Shown here in pieces: positions 47,210-62,480 of a DNA stretch of 64,000 nucleotides; the stretch's first letter is position 1; each line of letters begins with the position of its first letter. This DNA comes from Latrodectus hesperus (Eukaryota; Arthropoda; Arachnida; Araneae; Theridiidae), in assembly GCA_037975125.1 (NCBI GenBank), contig CM075862.1, positions 62,596,779-62,660,778 of the forward strand, read 5' to 3'. The position numbers were made by a program, and so were the translations under genes. The notes under the pieces are model-generated. The model had not been told where the DNA came from. It searched no databases and was given only the letters and a program-made list of their open reading frames with translations.

Positions 47210-48776
47210 CAAGCTGACCGAGCCACGCGTTGCAGTGGCTGAGTTTTTATAATACATTGAATCAATTTTTTACTAATTCTTGGGTACAATCAAATTAATA
47301 TTTTCTAAAAAAATTTATTGGTTCATTCATATGAGATTAAAAATAAAACGTTTCGCAAATATTTAAAAGTATTAGGTAAAGTATCGAAATTTTGAAATTA
47401 AGTAAAAACCAACATATACTTTCTGAATTTACATTTTATTCATCTTATATTAAATTATAGTTTGTAATCAGTGACTTACTCTTATAAAATATACTATATA
47501 AATTAAAATAATCTAAAAATAAATTGTTATAAACGAGGTAGATAACATTGACATCGAACTATTATTTTTTCAATTTTAAATTATTAAAATTAAAGTTATC
47601 TAAGTACTACTTTGTGTACAACATTCCTGGTTAACCTGTCTTTCGCTAACACGAAGATATTTGATGGTTTTCGTACATGTGAGAAGGCAACATATAGCTG
47701 TCCATGTGAGAAACATGTGTTTTCCAAATCCAAACCACAAATAGACATTGTTTGGCCTTGAGATTTATTTATGGTCATTGCAAAAGCTAAACAAATCGGA
47801 AATTGGAGCCTTTTAAACCGTATTGGAGTTTCTGACGCTATCAGTGAAACACGTGGAAACAGGACGATATCTCCTTTAAATTTTTCCGTCAAAATTGTTG
47901 CTTAGAGAATATTTTCGGTCATTTCTTAAATGACTAAGTTTGTACCGTTACATAATTGAGGTGGGTTTAAATTACGTAGAAGAATAATTGGTGAACCAAT
48001 TTTCAATTGAAGATTATGTGGTGGCATTCCTGGCATATCCAGAGAATTCAAAAATTCAGTTGGAAAGTTTACGGCTTCGTTTCAATCAATAACTGTGTCG
48101 ATTGATTTAAGAGACATCAAATCACCGGGCAACATCTGTTGTATATTGAAGTTAATTTCGTTCGCATCAAAGTTTCTTGCAGCCAAAATAGCACGATTAC
48201 AGAGCCAATTATCAAATTATAAAATAAAAATAAAAGTCTATAAAGAAATACTTACATGTTTTCGAGGTGGTATGAAAATTAGTAGAGAAAATCAGTAATA
48301 AATAAAATTTTACTTTACTATTTATAATATTAAAAATATTCAAATTGAACACTACACAATAATAACACAATGAAAAGTATAATTATGAAAATGATTCATG
48401 AAAAATTGTTACACTATGATTATACATCATGAAAATATATGTAAATTCTATATTCAACCACGCACTTGCGCTCGCACGCTAATTTACTCTGGGAGATACT
48501 ATAATCTAGAAAAATAAACACGTCGCCATCTGCCGAATACCTGTGCAACTTAGATGCTAAATCACCAACTATTTGGAATTTACAGAACTAACTGATAAAT
48601 AAACACTAATATCGTATAATAAATATTGAGATCAATAATTAAGAGATAAAAACTATTCTATCTTTTAAGTTGGGCTATATTATAAATGGTTACAAAATTT
48701 TATCAAAATCGGTTCAGTAGTTTCGGAGTTTATCGCGAACATACATCATGACACATGAAATTTTTATGTATATAGA
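47210..48776 (-). mobile_element. Helitron copy A, with helicase remnant
   Basis: Read leftward it starts at TC (48775-48776; TCTATATACATAAAAATTTC) and ends CTTG at 47210, followed by T. Near that end, AGCCAC and GTGGCT form a 6-bp stem around an 8-nt loop. Its terminal regions match the copy at 14017 and copy B. The 5' leader breaks inside the intron and joins helicase coding sequence, so the Rep domain and most of the helicase are gone. A (TA)5 run borders the 3' end. Confidence 0.88.
47596..48207 (-). pseudogene. Helitron Pif1-like helicase, C-terminal part
   Basis: Leftward translation gives [67 protein letters not shown], then FKRLQFPICLAFAMTINKSQ and SHGQLYVAFSHVRKPSNIFV. The stop is the TAA at 47596-47598. 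These are the last conserved helicase motifs (V and VI: TINKSQGQ, YVAFSHVRKP; the usual Ser-Arg is Ser-His here) of Helitron Rep/Hel proteins, which unwind DNA during rolling-circle transposition. Three in-frame stops (after TVID, after LVI, after ENIL) break it, and the motif I-IV region is absent. Confidence 0.9.
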
Positions 48777-48777
48777 A

Positions 48778-49813
48778 TTGCTGACCCAGCCACGCTTTGC
48801 AGTGGCTGAGTAAGTATAATACATTGAATGAATTTTTTACTAACTCTTTGGTACAATCAAATTAATATTTTCTAAAAAATTTAAAATAGATTCATTCTTA
48901 TGAGATTAAAAATAAAACGTTTCACCAAAATTTAAAAGTAATAGGTAAAGTATCGAAATTTTGAAATTAAGCACAAATCAACATATACTTTCTGAATTTA
49001 CATTTTATTCATCTTATATTAAATTATAGTTTGTAATCAGTGACTTACTCTTATAAAATATACTATATAAATAAAAAACATCTGAAAATAAATTGTTATA
49101 AATGAGGTAAATAACATAGACATAGAACTATTAATTTTTTCAATTTTAAATTATTAAAACTAAAAATTTTTTCCACGGCATTATAGTGAAATAAAAAAAA
49201 ATTAAAAGAATTTATCATTTGAATAAATCAATTAGATCAAATGTATTGCTGAATAAATTAATAATTATCAAATTATAAAAAATAAATAAAAGGCTATCGA
49301 GAAATACTTACATGTTTTCGAGGTGGTATGAAAATTAGTAGAGAAAAACAGTAATAAATAAAATTTTATTTTACTATTTATAATATTAAAAATATTCAAG
49401 CTGAACACTCACTGCACAATAATAACACAATACAAAGTATAATTATGAAAATGATTCACGAAAAATTGTTATAGTATGATTATACATCATGAAAATATAT
49501 GTAAATTCTATATTTAACCACGCGCTGGCGAGCGCACGTTAATTTTCTCGAAGATGGTATAATCTAGAAAAATAAACACGTCGCCATCTGCCGAATACCT
49601 GTGCAACTTAGATGCTAAACCGCCATCTATTAGGAACTTACAAAACTAACCAATAGATAAACACTAATGTCGTATAATAAATATTGAGATCAATAATTAA
49701 GAGATAAAAACTATTCTATCTTTTAAGTTGGACCCTATTATAAATGATTACAAAATTTTATCAAAATCCGTTCAGTAGTTTCGGAGTTTATCGGGAACAT
49801 ACATCGTGAAACG

Positions 49814-49818
<5 letters not shown>
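48778..49818 (-). mobile_element. Helitron copy B, non-autonomous, abutting copy A
   Basis: Its 3' end (hairpin CCAC..GTGG, then GGGTCAGC) meets the 5' end of copy A within two or three bases, so the two are head to tail. It lacks helicase sequence and closely matches the 14017 copy, including GCCGCCATCTATTAGG-type sequence in reverse. The 5' terminal TC is lost or merged into the (TA)n that follows. Confidence 0.85.

Positions 49819-49909
<91 letters not shown>
49819..49909. repeat. (TA)n microsatellite beside Helitron B
   Basis: About 90 bp of pure TA touching the 5' end of Helitron B. Confidence 0.95.
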
Positions 49910-49911
<2 letters not shown>

Positions 49912-50627
49912 AGAAGAAACTGAGGAGGTAAAAGGTATTAAATAATATTACAAAAATAAAGATTTTAATCTTCAAAATAGTAATTAATGAGAAAATATTA
50001 TTTAAATTTTATAAATCAAAATTCAATCTAAATGTTAATTTGAATAATCCAATGACTAAAGTTAGAATAAAATATATACTGAATTCCTATCATTGATAAT
50101 TTAAAACGATTTGCTATATAAATATCTCCATAAAATGAAGAAAATCAATAAATTTAAAATTTCAGCATAAAATTGGATATATAGAATGTATATTAATATG
50201 TAGAAACGACTTTTAAAACTTTGCATAAAAGAAATACTGCAAGAAAATGTGGCATAAATGACTTATAACTGTAGTTTATCAGGATATCATTTTATGTTTC
50301 GTAAGAGGAATAAATGATAACCACCACAGGTCCGAATTCCATATTAGGGAAAGATCAATTCTATATAGAATATGAATTACTATTCCGTGATATTGAATAG
50401 GGAAACGATTCTCTGCAAAGAATCACATTAAATGGAATTTCAACGTTTTCTATAATTAACAGTTGAGAGGATATACGCAATATATGTAAATGTTTGGCCT
50501 TGTATAAACCTATATAAAACCATATCACATGCAATAAATCAGAAAATTCTTCTTTGTAATATCTCCAGTATACGCTCATACAATGTGATGGCATTTGAAG
50601 TAGCACAGATTGTCAGCATGGTGGCCA
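49910..50627. other. AT-rich stretch, no gene identified
   Basis: 50310-50620 is somewhat less AT-rich; an 81-codon minus-strand frame at 50361-50606 has no motif. Confidence 0.5.
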
Positions 50628-50820
50628 TCATTTCGAATTACTTTGACACCAGACCAAGCGATTTTTGACGGAACGGCATCAACAAATTGGTCGATATGTG
50701 GAAAGAGGTTGTAAACAGCAACAGCGAATATATTATTGATTAACTTATTGATATAATTATTGTATTTTTGTTTAAATAGATGTCTTTGGTAAAAACGGTA
50801 CGAACTTATTTCCCAACTTA
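50628..50820 (+). pseudogene. Mariner transposase tail with 3' terminal repeat
   Basis: The frame reads NYFDTRPSDF, a stop, then RNGINKLVDMWKEVVNSNSE YIID with TAA at 50741-50743. This matches the last 35 or so residues of mariner transposases. About 50 bp on, 50791-50820 reads inward as TAAGTTGGGAAATAAGTTCG.., a mariner terminal repeat. The rest of the element is absent, so this is a 5'-truncated relic of a different mariner from the one at 46.6-47.0 kb. Confidence 0.75.
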
Positions 50821-50822
50821 AT

Positions 50823-52338
50823 AGTTGAAAATTTTTATCATTTTAATATTATGCTGTAATGTTTACGTATAATAAACCTTTTTCTTTTTGATTGCTTTCT
50901 TTCATGTTTTTGCAATTTTAATAGCCATCAATATATTTCTAAAATATGTGAAATCTGTAATTTATAAGAAAAAATAAAGAAATCAGTTTAAAATTTGCAT
51001 TTTCTTATGAGTTAATATATTCAAGATAATTCTAATTATTTGTTTTACTTCGCATAATTCCTTCATTCCTTTATGTTAACATTTAATGATACAAAGCAAA
51101 AATTGATATATTTATTAAGTTTAATCTAACAACTTTCACTTTAATTCGCACCAAAATATATGATATTTCACATACTTTATGATTAAGTATTTATTTGTCG
51201 CATGATTTATTTAAATCAAAATCCAATGACTTTCATAAAGGAATTGCGTCATAAACATGTCATAATTAATTTCAGAAAATCGAAAATAAATGAAATTATG
51301 ATAGTTTTTAATGTCTTCAAAAATTATTTAAAATCAAATAAGCTTCTTTGCAATCATATTATATTTATTTTAAAATAAGATGCGAATATAAACGGTAATC
51401 TGAAATTATCAGTGGCAGTAATTTTGTCCCTAATGATATGAAATTCTGACAAATTTTGAAAACAAAGGAGAAAAGTGTTCTTAAAAATTCAAATTATGTC
51501 ATCAAAATCAAGTGTATCATTTTCAGTATTCACTTTTGTCACAGATAATATGTTTGGTATTCTTAACAAATATGGCATGTTTATCAGATTAACAATCTTT
51601 AGAGTAAGTGAATTTTTGGAGGCTTACAGCAAATATCAAATTTTTGACAGCATCAAAAATTAAAGAACGAAGAGAGATATTGCTTACTTAAAGATGCTAA
51701 TTTGAAAATTTGAAAGCAATTTAAAATGTTTGAGAAAATTAAAGAAAAATATTTTCATACGGAGCCTTTCATTAGCTTTATCATAGAATATTAACGACTG
51801 TACCTTTAAATTACTTGAAGGTACATTACGCAAAATTAGATTTATTAATCATCGCTTATTTGAAAAATTTATGGAATGAAATCTTATTTACAAAAAAAAA
51901 GACTATTTTAATGATTGAGAAATTTATTTAACGAAATATTTCTATTGTGTCAACCAAAGATATCAGTTTGAAAATTCACATCTTTCCTATTTATATTAAA
52001 ATATTTTTAATTTTATAAATTTGAATAAATGGATACACAAATCAAATTAAGCATATTATGAATGAATTGTATTTTAAAAGTAACAAAATCTTTCATTCTT
52101 GTATACCTAATAAAAAACAGAGTCTTCTATAGAGGTACACGGTTATATAAATCATTAATAATTCTTCTTTCTATTTTAACTTAAATATTAATTATTTTTA
52201 TTTTATAAACATGACTTAAAGGGAACTGTTTTATAGCTTTTCTTTAATCTGCTGTTATTTTCGTTTAAACTTTGTTATTATATAAAGATTTTCTAATCAA
52301 AAAGTAAATTTAAAAATTATTTCAGATTAAAAGCAATC
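50823..52338. other. AT-rich stretch, no gene seen
   Basis: A 62-codon frame at 51475-51663 (+) has no motif. No repeats recognised. Confidence 0.55.
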
Positions 52339-52340
52339 TA

Positions 52341-52545
52341 TTGGGTTGTTCGGAATGTATATTCGTTTTTCCCACCTGTATTAGTTTTTTGCTAGGAAAA
52401 ACCAACCATCTTATGAATGTGGAATCATGTTACAACCAGGAAGAATGTAAGAGGTGTTGGACTAGAATTGACAGTAAACAATAAAAAAAATATTCATTCA
52501 GTCTACGTTTTTCATAAAAACGAAATTACTTTCCGAACAACCCAA
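52341..52545. mobile_element. 205-bp mariner-type MITE
   Basis: TTGGGTTGTTCGGAA at 52341-52355 is exactly inverted at 52531-52545, with imperfect pairing over about 30 bp. TA lies on both sides (52339-52340, 52546-52547), the mariner target. The interior has no coding potential. The terminal sequence resembles that of mariner elements, so a mariner transposase probably moved it. Confidence 0.93.
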
Positions 52546-54041
52546 TATTTATTCCATAGTTATAACTGAAAATGATCGGATCTGAAAAGAAGCTTAATTT
52601 AAAATTATTTCTTAGAAATTCCTCAAATAAAATAAATAATGAGTTTTAGAACGTACACACATAATATATTGTTAAATTTTTGTTAATATTGTAATTATAA
52701 TTAAAACTCTTATTTAATATAATATTTTATAATATCAATTATTAATGCTGTATTATTTAAAAATAAATAATACTTCAATGAAAATTAGAAATTAATTTTG
52801 AATATAGTTTATGAAGTTGAGTGCAAATGCAACTCAAGCCTTAGTAAAATTATATTGTGCCTAGAGATTTTTTTCCTGGTTGTAGAAAGTACCTGATTAC
52901 CATATTTTATTTTTGTATGAAATTCACCACTATAGTTTTAAGGGGAAGCTAATATGCTTTAGAAAGTATTGAAATGACAGATGTCCATTATTTAAGAATT
53001 GCAAGGAGTTTGAAAAATCCCTTGAAACCTTCGTTCTTTAAAAAGAATATCGCTGTAAACTCTGGCTTATTCATTGACTTTCTAAAGTATTATAAAGTAT
53101 ATAATAAACAATTAATGTACGTTTTCTACGTTCACTTTAAACAGTGAATCAAGGAATGTAAGTTCTGAGTATATCAGTTTCAAAGGAATATAATTATGAA
53201 TAATAACTCGAGAAATGAAAAATGCCGAAAAACAAAATTATTGCTTCTAAAATGATGTAATTTATATATTTGAGTCTATTTTTTATCAATCAATTTTTAA
53301 TTCAATTTTGAAATAATTTATCATAAGTAGGTTATTGATGATGGTAGTTAATGCTCTCTAAATTTACAAGCAATTTAATAAGTTACAAAAGTGAAAAAGA
53401 AAATAGTTATGAAGGAAGTAAAAGGCTAATTTATAAGAGCATTAAAATTATTTATAAAATGTTTTAATAAACTCATTATATTCAATAACACAGTTAGGTA
53501 TAGCATTAATTTCATCAAATATTTAATTTTATTTTTATAAATTTAACTGCTTAAAACATTTACTATAAACATTATCTACTTGATTTTTGAAACATTTAAT
53601 GAAAGTAACAGTATTTATTAAATTTTATAATTTCAATATAATGAATTCGAAATGTATAGTTTTTTTTCGAGTTCAAATTGAAAAGAAAAACGCTTAGAAA
53701 AGTTCTGTCAAGTGTTATATTTTTGGAGATTTCTTTTTAATACGAATGATATTATTCGTCAATACGTGTTAAATTAATTAATACGTAAATCTTCAAGATT
53801 TATTGGTTTACTAATAACTTGGTCCTCATTCAGATTTTTTTTTTGAAAAATTAAAAATAGTTTTTGACGGTAATTTTAATGAAAATATGTCTCTATATTT
53901 ATTTTTGATTTTAAAATTCAGTACCAAGACAATTTCAATTATTAATTTAATATTTTTTAAAAAAATTTATTTTCTGTCATTTTTCACGAAAGCAGATACA
54001 TATAATTCTTTTGAGGAAAAGAGTGATAATTATATTCGGAT
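52546..54041. other. AT-rich stretch, no gene seen
   Basis: Nothing supported between the MITE and the hairpin at 54042. Confidence 0.55.
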
Positions 54042-54111
54042 TAGCGTTTAACTTCTGTGCACAAACTTTTGTCCATTTAATAGTTTGTGCACAGAAAAAA
54101 GTTAAACGCTA
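54042..54111. repeat. Hairpin, 26-bp paired arms, 14-nt loop
   Basis: TAGCGTTTAACTTCTGTGCA.. (54042-54067) pairs with 54082-54111 over 26 bp; the right arm has four extra A residues forming a bulge. The size (about 70 nt, one bulge, 14-nt loop) fits a miRNA precursor or a tiny fold-back MITE; TTATA/ATAAT flanks both sides. Confidence 0.9.
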
Positions 54112-56578
<2,467 letters not shown>

Positions 56579-58700
56579 TAGGACAGCCTGGTGTTTTTGT
56601 TTATGACCATGCATGTATATTATTATTGGAAGCCTCAATCAGATTGCATTTATTTTTCAAGCATTTGTTGCATTTTCTAAACTTTTCTTCTTTGACATGA
56701 ATGCCTGTTTGTTCTTGCCCTATTTCATATTCAACATATTATTGAACAAATAACAATAATATATGCGTTGCTGCTCACATTCTTTTTGAATATTTATGTA
56801 TAGCTATGACTAGCATATTATTATCCATTCATTGTCATTAACACCACAAGAGGACATAAAAATACAAAGCACTTAAATCATGCATAACTATCCAAAACTT
56901 GTCCAGCTCGAATTGCTGATTTTGAAATTCTTAAAAGAGCATTCATGACATATAGGTTTTTCATAAGTACACATACCTGTGTTTTGGATTGGTGAATGTA
57001 GTCCTTATATTTTCAATCATTTTATGAATGAAAGTCGTCTCTTTTCGCTATGGTTTATTTATATGATGTACAATTGTTCTATTTAGAGGAATAAAATAAT
57101 GTCGCAGATCATTTGTGTATTATATTGAATTGCTTCAATGCTTAAATTTAAGCTCAATGATCAAAATGTAATGATCAAATGATGATCAAACCATTTAAGT
57201 TAAATGAGTCAAACTGTGTATTTCGTTTTACACAGCTCTTGTTTCTTAGCAATGTTATTATTTTAAAACAGTTTTAAGGTCTGCAAATGAAATTTAAAAG
57301 ATCTTTGATTTTAAGCTCGAGGAAAGTAATGATAGCTTATAAAACAGATTATTGAGAGTTATTTACGTAAGTAAACAATAGTTTGATACCTACTCCTTGG
57401 AGCAGTTAATCAGAAAACTCTAAACGAGTTTTATGAAGACTATTTTTAGAGAAACTGAAATAAATATATTTCTGGTCATCTTATTACAATTGAAGCATCT
57501 GTATAAAAAGAGTTAATAAATACTGATAAATGTTACCTTACTTTCTCTTCCATTCCCATCTTCACCACATACTTTACATATATATGAATCAATTTATGCA
57601 TTTGGTAGTTCTCTGAATTAAATTATAAATTCAGTTTTTTAGTTTTTTTTTATTTCTATAACTTTTCCATAGGTAATTACTATGAAATATATTATAATAT
57701 ATAGTCATAATATCTATTTAAATATTAACTGATAAATATTTTCCTAACCTGAGTTAATTAATCAAATGCATAATCTAATATGCAATCAATGCAGAATACT
57801 TAAAATGGAATCAAAGAAATCCATTTCAATGAAATATTTGTAAATTAACTTTTATATTTATAAAGTAAGACATACTCTATAAATTATATTACCATTAAGA
57901 AACTTATTAAACGTGAATTCTAAAATGGACAAGTTTAAGGTAAAATTTAAGATAGATAATTTTCTTACATTTCATCCGGTAATTATTTTCTTTTTCAATA
58001 AAACAACTTATTAAACAACAATACAATTTGAAAAATATTCGAAAGAAAAATTAAATTGAATATTAATATTCTATCTGTTAATATTTGCATTATATTTTGT
58101 GAAAACTTGTGAATTGAAAAGTAATTTCTTTAATCTTCGAGAAAAGAAGGTGCTTTTGAAAGTGAAACATTCAATGAATATGAATGACATCTTTGAATTT
58201 ATACAATACTGATACCATTACTATATATATTATGAATATTTACTTACTTATATGAAATAAAGACTTACCATAAAGCCTCGATTATATTTCTAAGCTAATC
58301 AAACAATTCATTAATTTTAAGAGTTATATTATTACAGTGCTGACTTTCAAACATCATTTTTATGAAGCGTTGTCTGAAAACCAGCCATTTCTTAAAAATT
58401 GAACAGAAACTTGAAAACCATGTGAAGATTTTAACCAAACAGAGCACTTTTCATTTGTCTTAAACCGCAATCACATAAGAAAAAAGAGTAGAAATAGCTG
58501 CTTTCTTGATATCAAATGACGATATTGAAATTTCTTCCTACAATTAATTGTATAAAGATTTATTTTAGATCTTTATTGAGTACAAAATACCTGTCCCTCA
58601 TCAATGGTGTAAAACCACTCGGTTTTTTTTAAATAGTGTAAGCTTATTGCATATGGATGGGACACATAACGTCTCAAAATCATACGCATTTCAGAAAATA
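56579..58700. other. AT-rich stretch, no gene seen
   Basis: Small ATGATCAAA-type repeats at 57155-57190. No gene or transposon motif. Confidence 0.55.
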
Positions 58701-58784
58701 GATATTTCAAATAAATTTATGAGTTCTGACAAAAATTTGAACACTGTATTATAAATCAGTTATATTTTTAATATAAATATTTTG
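58701..58784 (+). repeat. 84-bp direct repeat, copy 1
   Basis: GATATTTCAAATAAATTTAT.. matches 59648-59731 with one difference (ACAAAAA versus ACCAAAA). Confidence 0.93.
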
Positions 58785-59647
58785 AAATTTACAGCTACTA
58801 ATCATGTTACATTGCTGGAATTAGTAAAGACAGTGCATTTTTGTGGACTTTGATGACATTTGGATAATTACAGGAAAGTAGTTGCAATAAATCTTTAAAT
58901 ACCATATTGTTTTTATTTACTTATACCATAGTATAGGAGGTAAAAAACAATCAATAAAGCACAGAAATATTTCGAATATCATATGTAGGAGAGTTTAGTT
59001 ATTTATCTTTTAAAATGACTTATGTATTTATTACTTACTGAAGCTTTTCTCATTTTGATATTTTCGCATATGTAAACTGGGAAATTTTGTTCGCAGAAAA
59101 TCTTATGTGAGTTTATACTTACACAATACAATACTTAAATAGTAGAATAAGAGTTATTTAAGTATTATACATATAAATAACATTTTATCATAAGAATGTT
59201 TCGTAATGAGAAAAGGTTTTAAAAGAAAAACTTTTCAAAAAATGGGAAAAGAAAAATAAATTACTGACACCCATTAAATTTCTCAGCATCAGCTTGTAAT
59301 ATAAATAAATTTTAATACGATTAAGCTGTTAATCATCAGAGGTTACTATTTACTAATGCTTGGATAGAAATAATAATACCAGTAATGAATAAAAAAAGAT
59401 AATACGACATCAATCTTTGGTTGAGAATGTTTTGAATTAAATCTTTATAGAAATTACAGAATAGAAAATATCTTTTAATTAACAACATAATATCTTTATA
59501 ACCTATGTAACCTTTTTAAATTTAAACAAATGCATTTATAATATTGTGAATTAATTATTATAAGTGAATTAATTATTATAATTTTATAGTTGTTTTAACA
59601 TTTATAAAATTAAACTTATAGATGAAAAAAGCATTTATTACATACAT
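58785..59647. other. AT-rich spacer between the 84-bp repeats
   Basis: Contains GATTAAGCTGTTAAT at 59319-59333, a 15-bp match to the end of the element at 41655, possibly chance. Confidence 0.5.
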
Positions 59648-59731
59648 GATATTTCAAATAAATTTATGAGTTCTGACCAAAATTTGAACACTGTATTATA
59701 AATCAGTTATATTTTTAATATAAATATTTTG
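59648..59731 (+). repeat. 84-bp direct repeat, copy 2
   Basis: Second copy, 947 bp downstream of the first, same orientation. Confidence 0.93.
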
Positions 59732-60769
59732 CAAAATAATGTAGATTATTCAACAAACTATGGTTGGAATTCAAATAAGACTTTATTTAAATAATGTATT
59801 TATAGGTTTTAATGCCATCGTGTTAAAAAAGCGTCCAACATAGCCGAAAGCCATATATTTAAGTGTAAAGAATCATAAACAGTGTTCTCTATACGATTGA
59901 TCCAAAAAGCCTAAATTTGAAATTTATAAGAAATAAAAATAAATAATATTTAACAATGAAAAGTTAACTATCGCAATAATAATAAATAATTATTTAATAA
60001 AAGATAATAAATAATTATTTCTTGTAATTGTTCAAGAAATAATAAATAATTATTTCTTGTTTAAACTTAAATCGGATTTAAAAATTATTCAGTTTTCTCA
60101 TTATATATTCTACCTTTTTTATATATTTTCATTTCACTAGATTTTTTAATACAGCCCATTTTTTAAATGTATGAAATCACTTTAAGAGTTCTTATAACAC
60201 TAAGCAGATTCTACTTTTAAACTAATAATCTATTCATCTTTTTCAAATAATTCCAGTTATGATATTAAAATTAATGAGACTTACACTAAATCATTCTAGA
60301 GAAAATGTTTTGAAAATTAATCACTGAAATATCAATTTTTTTATTTCTGTCTAATATTAATAAATGAATAATTGCTAACTATCAAAAATAATTTTTCGTT
60401 TTTGACATTTTTATAGATCTTATACCCTTTGCTTACATTTTGCATGACTTACTACCCTTTGCTTACATTTTGAAGCCGTTTGTCTGTTGATTTCATCTGC
60501 TGAAAATGTTTATCAACTGAAACAGTTTGTGCTGTCAACAAGCCTTACAAAGTTTTTCATGTGGATAGTTTTTATCTTGAATGAATTGGCGACACTTATT
60601 TACAGTAATTTTATTGTTTAATGTTTGTTTATTCTAATTTCGATTTTTATTTTTGAGTTTCTATTTTACTTTCGGTTTTGCTTTTGAGTCCATTTTATTT
60701 GATAAAACCGTTCTCTTTAGAACTATTTTCTTATTACTATATTTTTAGCATTTTTTTTAAAATTTAAAT
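59732..60769. other. AT-rich stretch with small tandem repeats
   Basis: AATAAATAATTATTTCTTGT recurs near 60005 and 60043, and TACCCTTTGCTTACATTTTG at 60423 and 60453. Some of this may be the 5' flank of the Mutator-like element. Confidence 0.5.
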
Positions 60770-62480
60770 ATGGATAATATTTATTCTAAATATAGAAAAC
60801 CTAAAAAAAAGCCGAGAAAAAGAAATATCGTTTGAAAGAAATATTCTTTGAAACGTAAGGCAGTTGAGTAGGAATTGGAAAGCAGTGCACAAAATGATTC
60901 ATTAGAAAATGTTTCGAATTCTACTTCTGTCCCTATTTCTCCATCATCTCAATATGTTTGCAGTGATTGTGGTAACAATTTTTTAGATATTTGACAGTTG
61001 AATTCCTATAGATATTCAGTGAAACTGGAACTTCTGTGCGAAACTTGTTGAAATTGCTTTCGATCTGCATCTTCAAGTGAAAGTGAATTGCCAACAAGAA
61101 AGTTTGATATAAACAGCAAACTTGTCAATGCCTTTTTAGCTATTGGAAGAAATCACGCCGCTATAGAGACATTTTCTTCAGTTCTTGGAACACACCATTT
61201 ATGAATTCAAAAACATTTACAAGATGCTTAGATAATTTGTGCGAAAAGAATGAAGAACAGAAAATGGAAATGTTACGTGTGTCATGAAAAAGTATCCGAC
61301 ATGATTATGTGCAGGCCAATCCTTTCATCCAGGAAAATGACATTTTAGTTATAAAAGTTTCTTATGACGTCACATGGCATAAGAGAGGACACACTTCATT
61401 ATACGGAATAGGTATCGTGATAGATATTTTGACAGGTCTGGTCATAGATTTAAAAATTTTACCAAAATACTGTCATGATTGTATTATAACATCTAAAATT
61501 CTTGGTGATAGTTCTCCAGTATTCAACATATGGAAAATGAATAATGTTTCTGTTTGTCAGAAAACTTTGATGGTTCTTCGGGGAGTATGGAGATAAAATC
61601 TGCTTGCATTCCTTGGGAAAGGTCAGTAACAGAATGTAAAATGAAGTATACCACAATACATTCTGATGGTGATGCAAAAACTTACCAACATCTAATTGAA
61701 AAAGAATTACGGTTCTGATACACCAAATGAAAAAGAAGAATGAATCAACCATGTTGCAAAACGACTTGGTACAGGTCTCCGAAATAAAGTGAAAGAGTGG
61801 AAGACAAAAGGTGAGACACTTGGTGGATGGAAGCGAGGACATTTGAGAGAAAATACTATCTGCAATATGCAAAATTTATATCTAAAAAAACTGTTGACAA
61901 TGCACCAGATATGGAGAAAATAAAAACTTCAATATTTGCAACTTTCTATTATTGCATGTCAATTGATGCAATGCCCCGGCACAACAAATGCGCTGAAGGA
62001 AGAGAATCTTGGCGTTTTTTAAAAGAGCCGAAGCAAGGGGAAATAAGTCCAAAGAACATTCTTCAATAAAGTCTCAGCTGTCAGAGCAAGTTGTTGAAAA
62101 ATATTACCTGTTTATCAACGACTTGCCTTAGATGAATTTCTTCTAAGATGTGCTTCTTTTGTCACTCAAAATGCCAATGAGAGTCTCCATAGCTCAATAT
62201 GGCGAAATTCTCCAAAGAAAATTTTCATCTAAAAAAATTAACTTGGTGTTACAAGAGCAATTAGCCAATATAATTTAGGGTATTTAGAGACTCTAAAATT
62301 AAATACTGCCAACAGTGAAACTTTTTCTTTCTCCTATCATTGTTAAAAAACAAGATAGTCGTAGAGAAACTCAGAAGAAGCGGAAATCTTCTGAACCATA
62401 TAATAAAGATACAGTTACTAAAAATACAGAAATATTGCGGAAAATTAAACTTGCATGAAAATTGAAGGAGGGACTTCATA
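60770..62480 (+). pseudogene. Mutator-like transposase, multiply broken
   Basis: From the ATG at 60770 the frames give a basic N-terminus (KPKKKPRKRN), a Cys pair (YVCSDCG) and ELPTRKFDINSKLVNAFLAI. Next come VSYDVTWHKRGHTSLYGIGI with a first Asp (about 61345-61410), TIHSDGDAKTYQH with a second Asp (about 61650-61690), and INHVAKRLGTGLRNKVKEW. The distal part has MPRHNKCAEG and QNANESLHSSIWRNSPKK. This order is that of the large arthropod transposase family annotated as Mutator-like; the family name is from memory. At least eight stops and four frameshifts are visible. Terminal repeats and target duplication were not found. Confidence 0.8.

Noticed and set aside
48095..48298. 67-codon plus-strand frame
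   Set aside because: Antisense shadow of the Helitron helicase remnant.
59319..59333. Solo end of the 41655 inverted-repeat element
   Set aside because: Only 15 AT-rich bases match, with no further similarity on either side; chance is adequate.
61459..61872. 137-codon minus-strand frame
   Set aside because: Antisense shadow of the Mutator-like transposase; its residues follow from the conserved blocks on the other strand.
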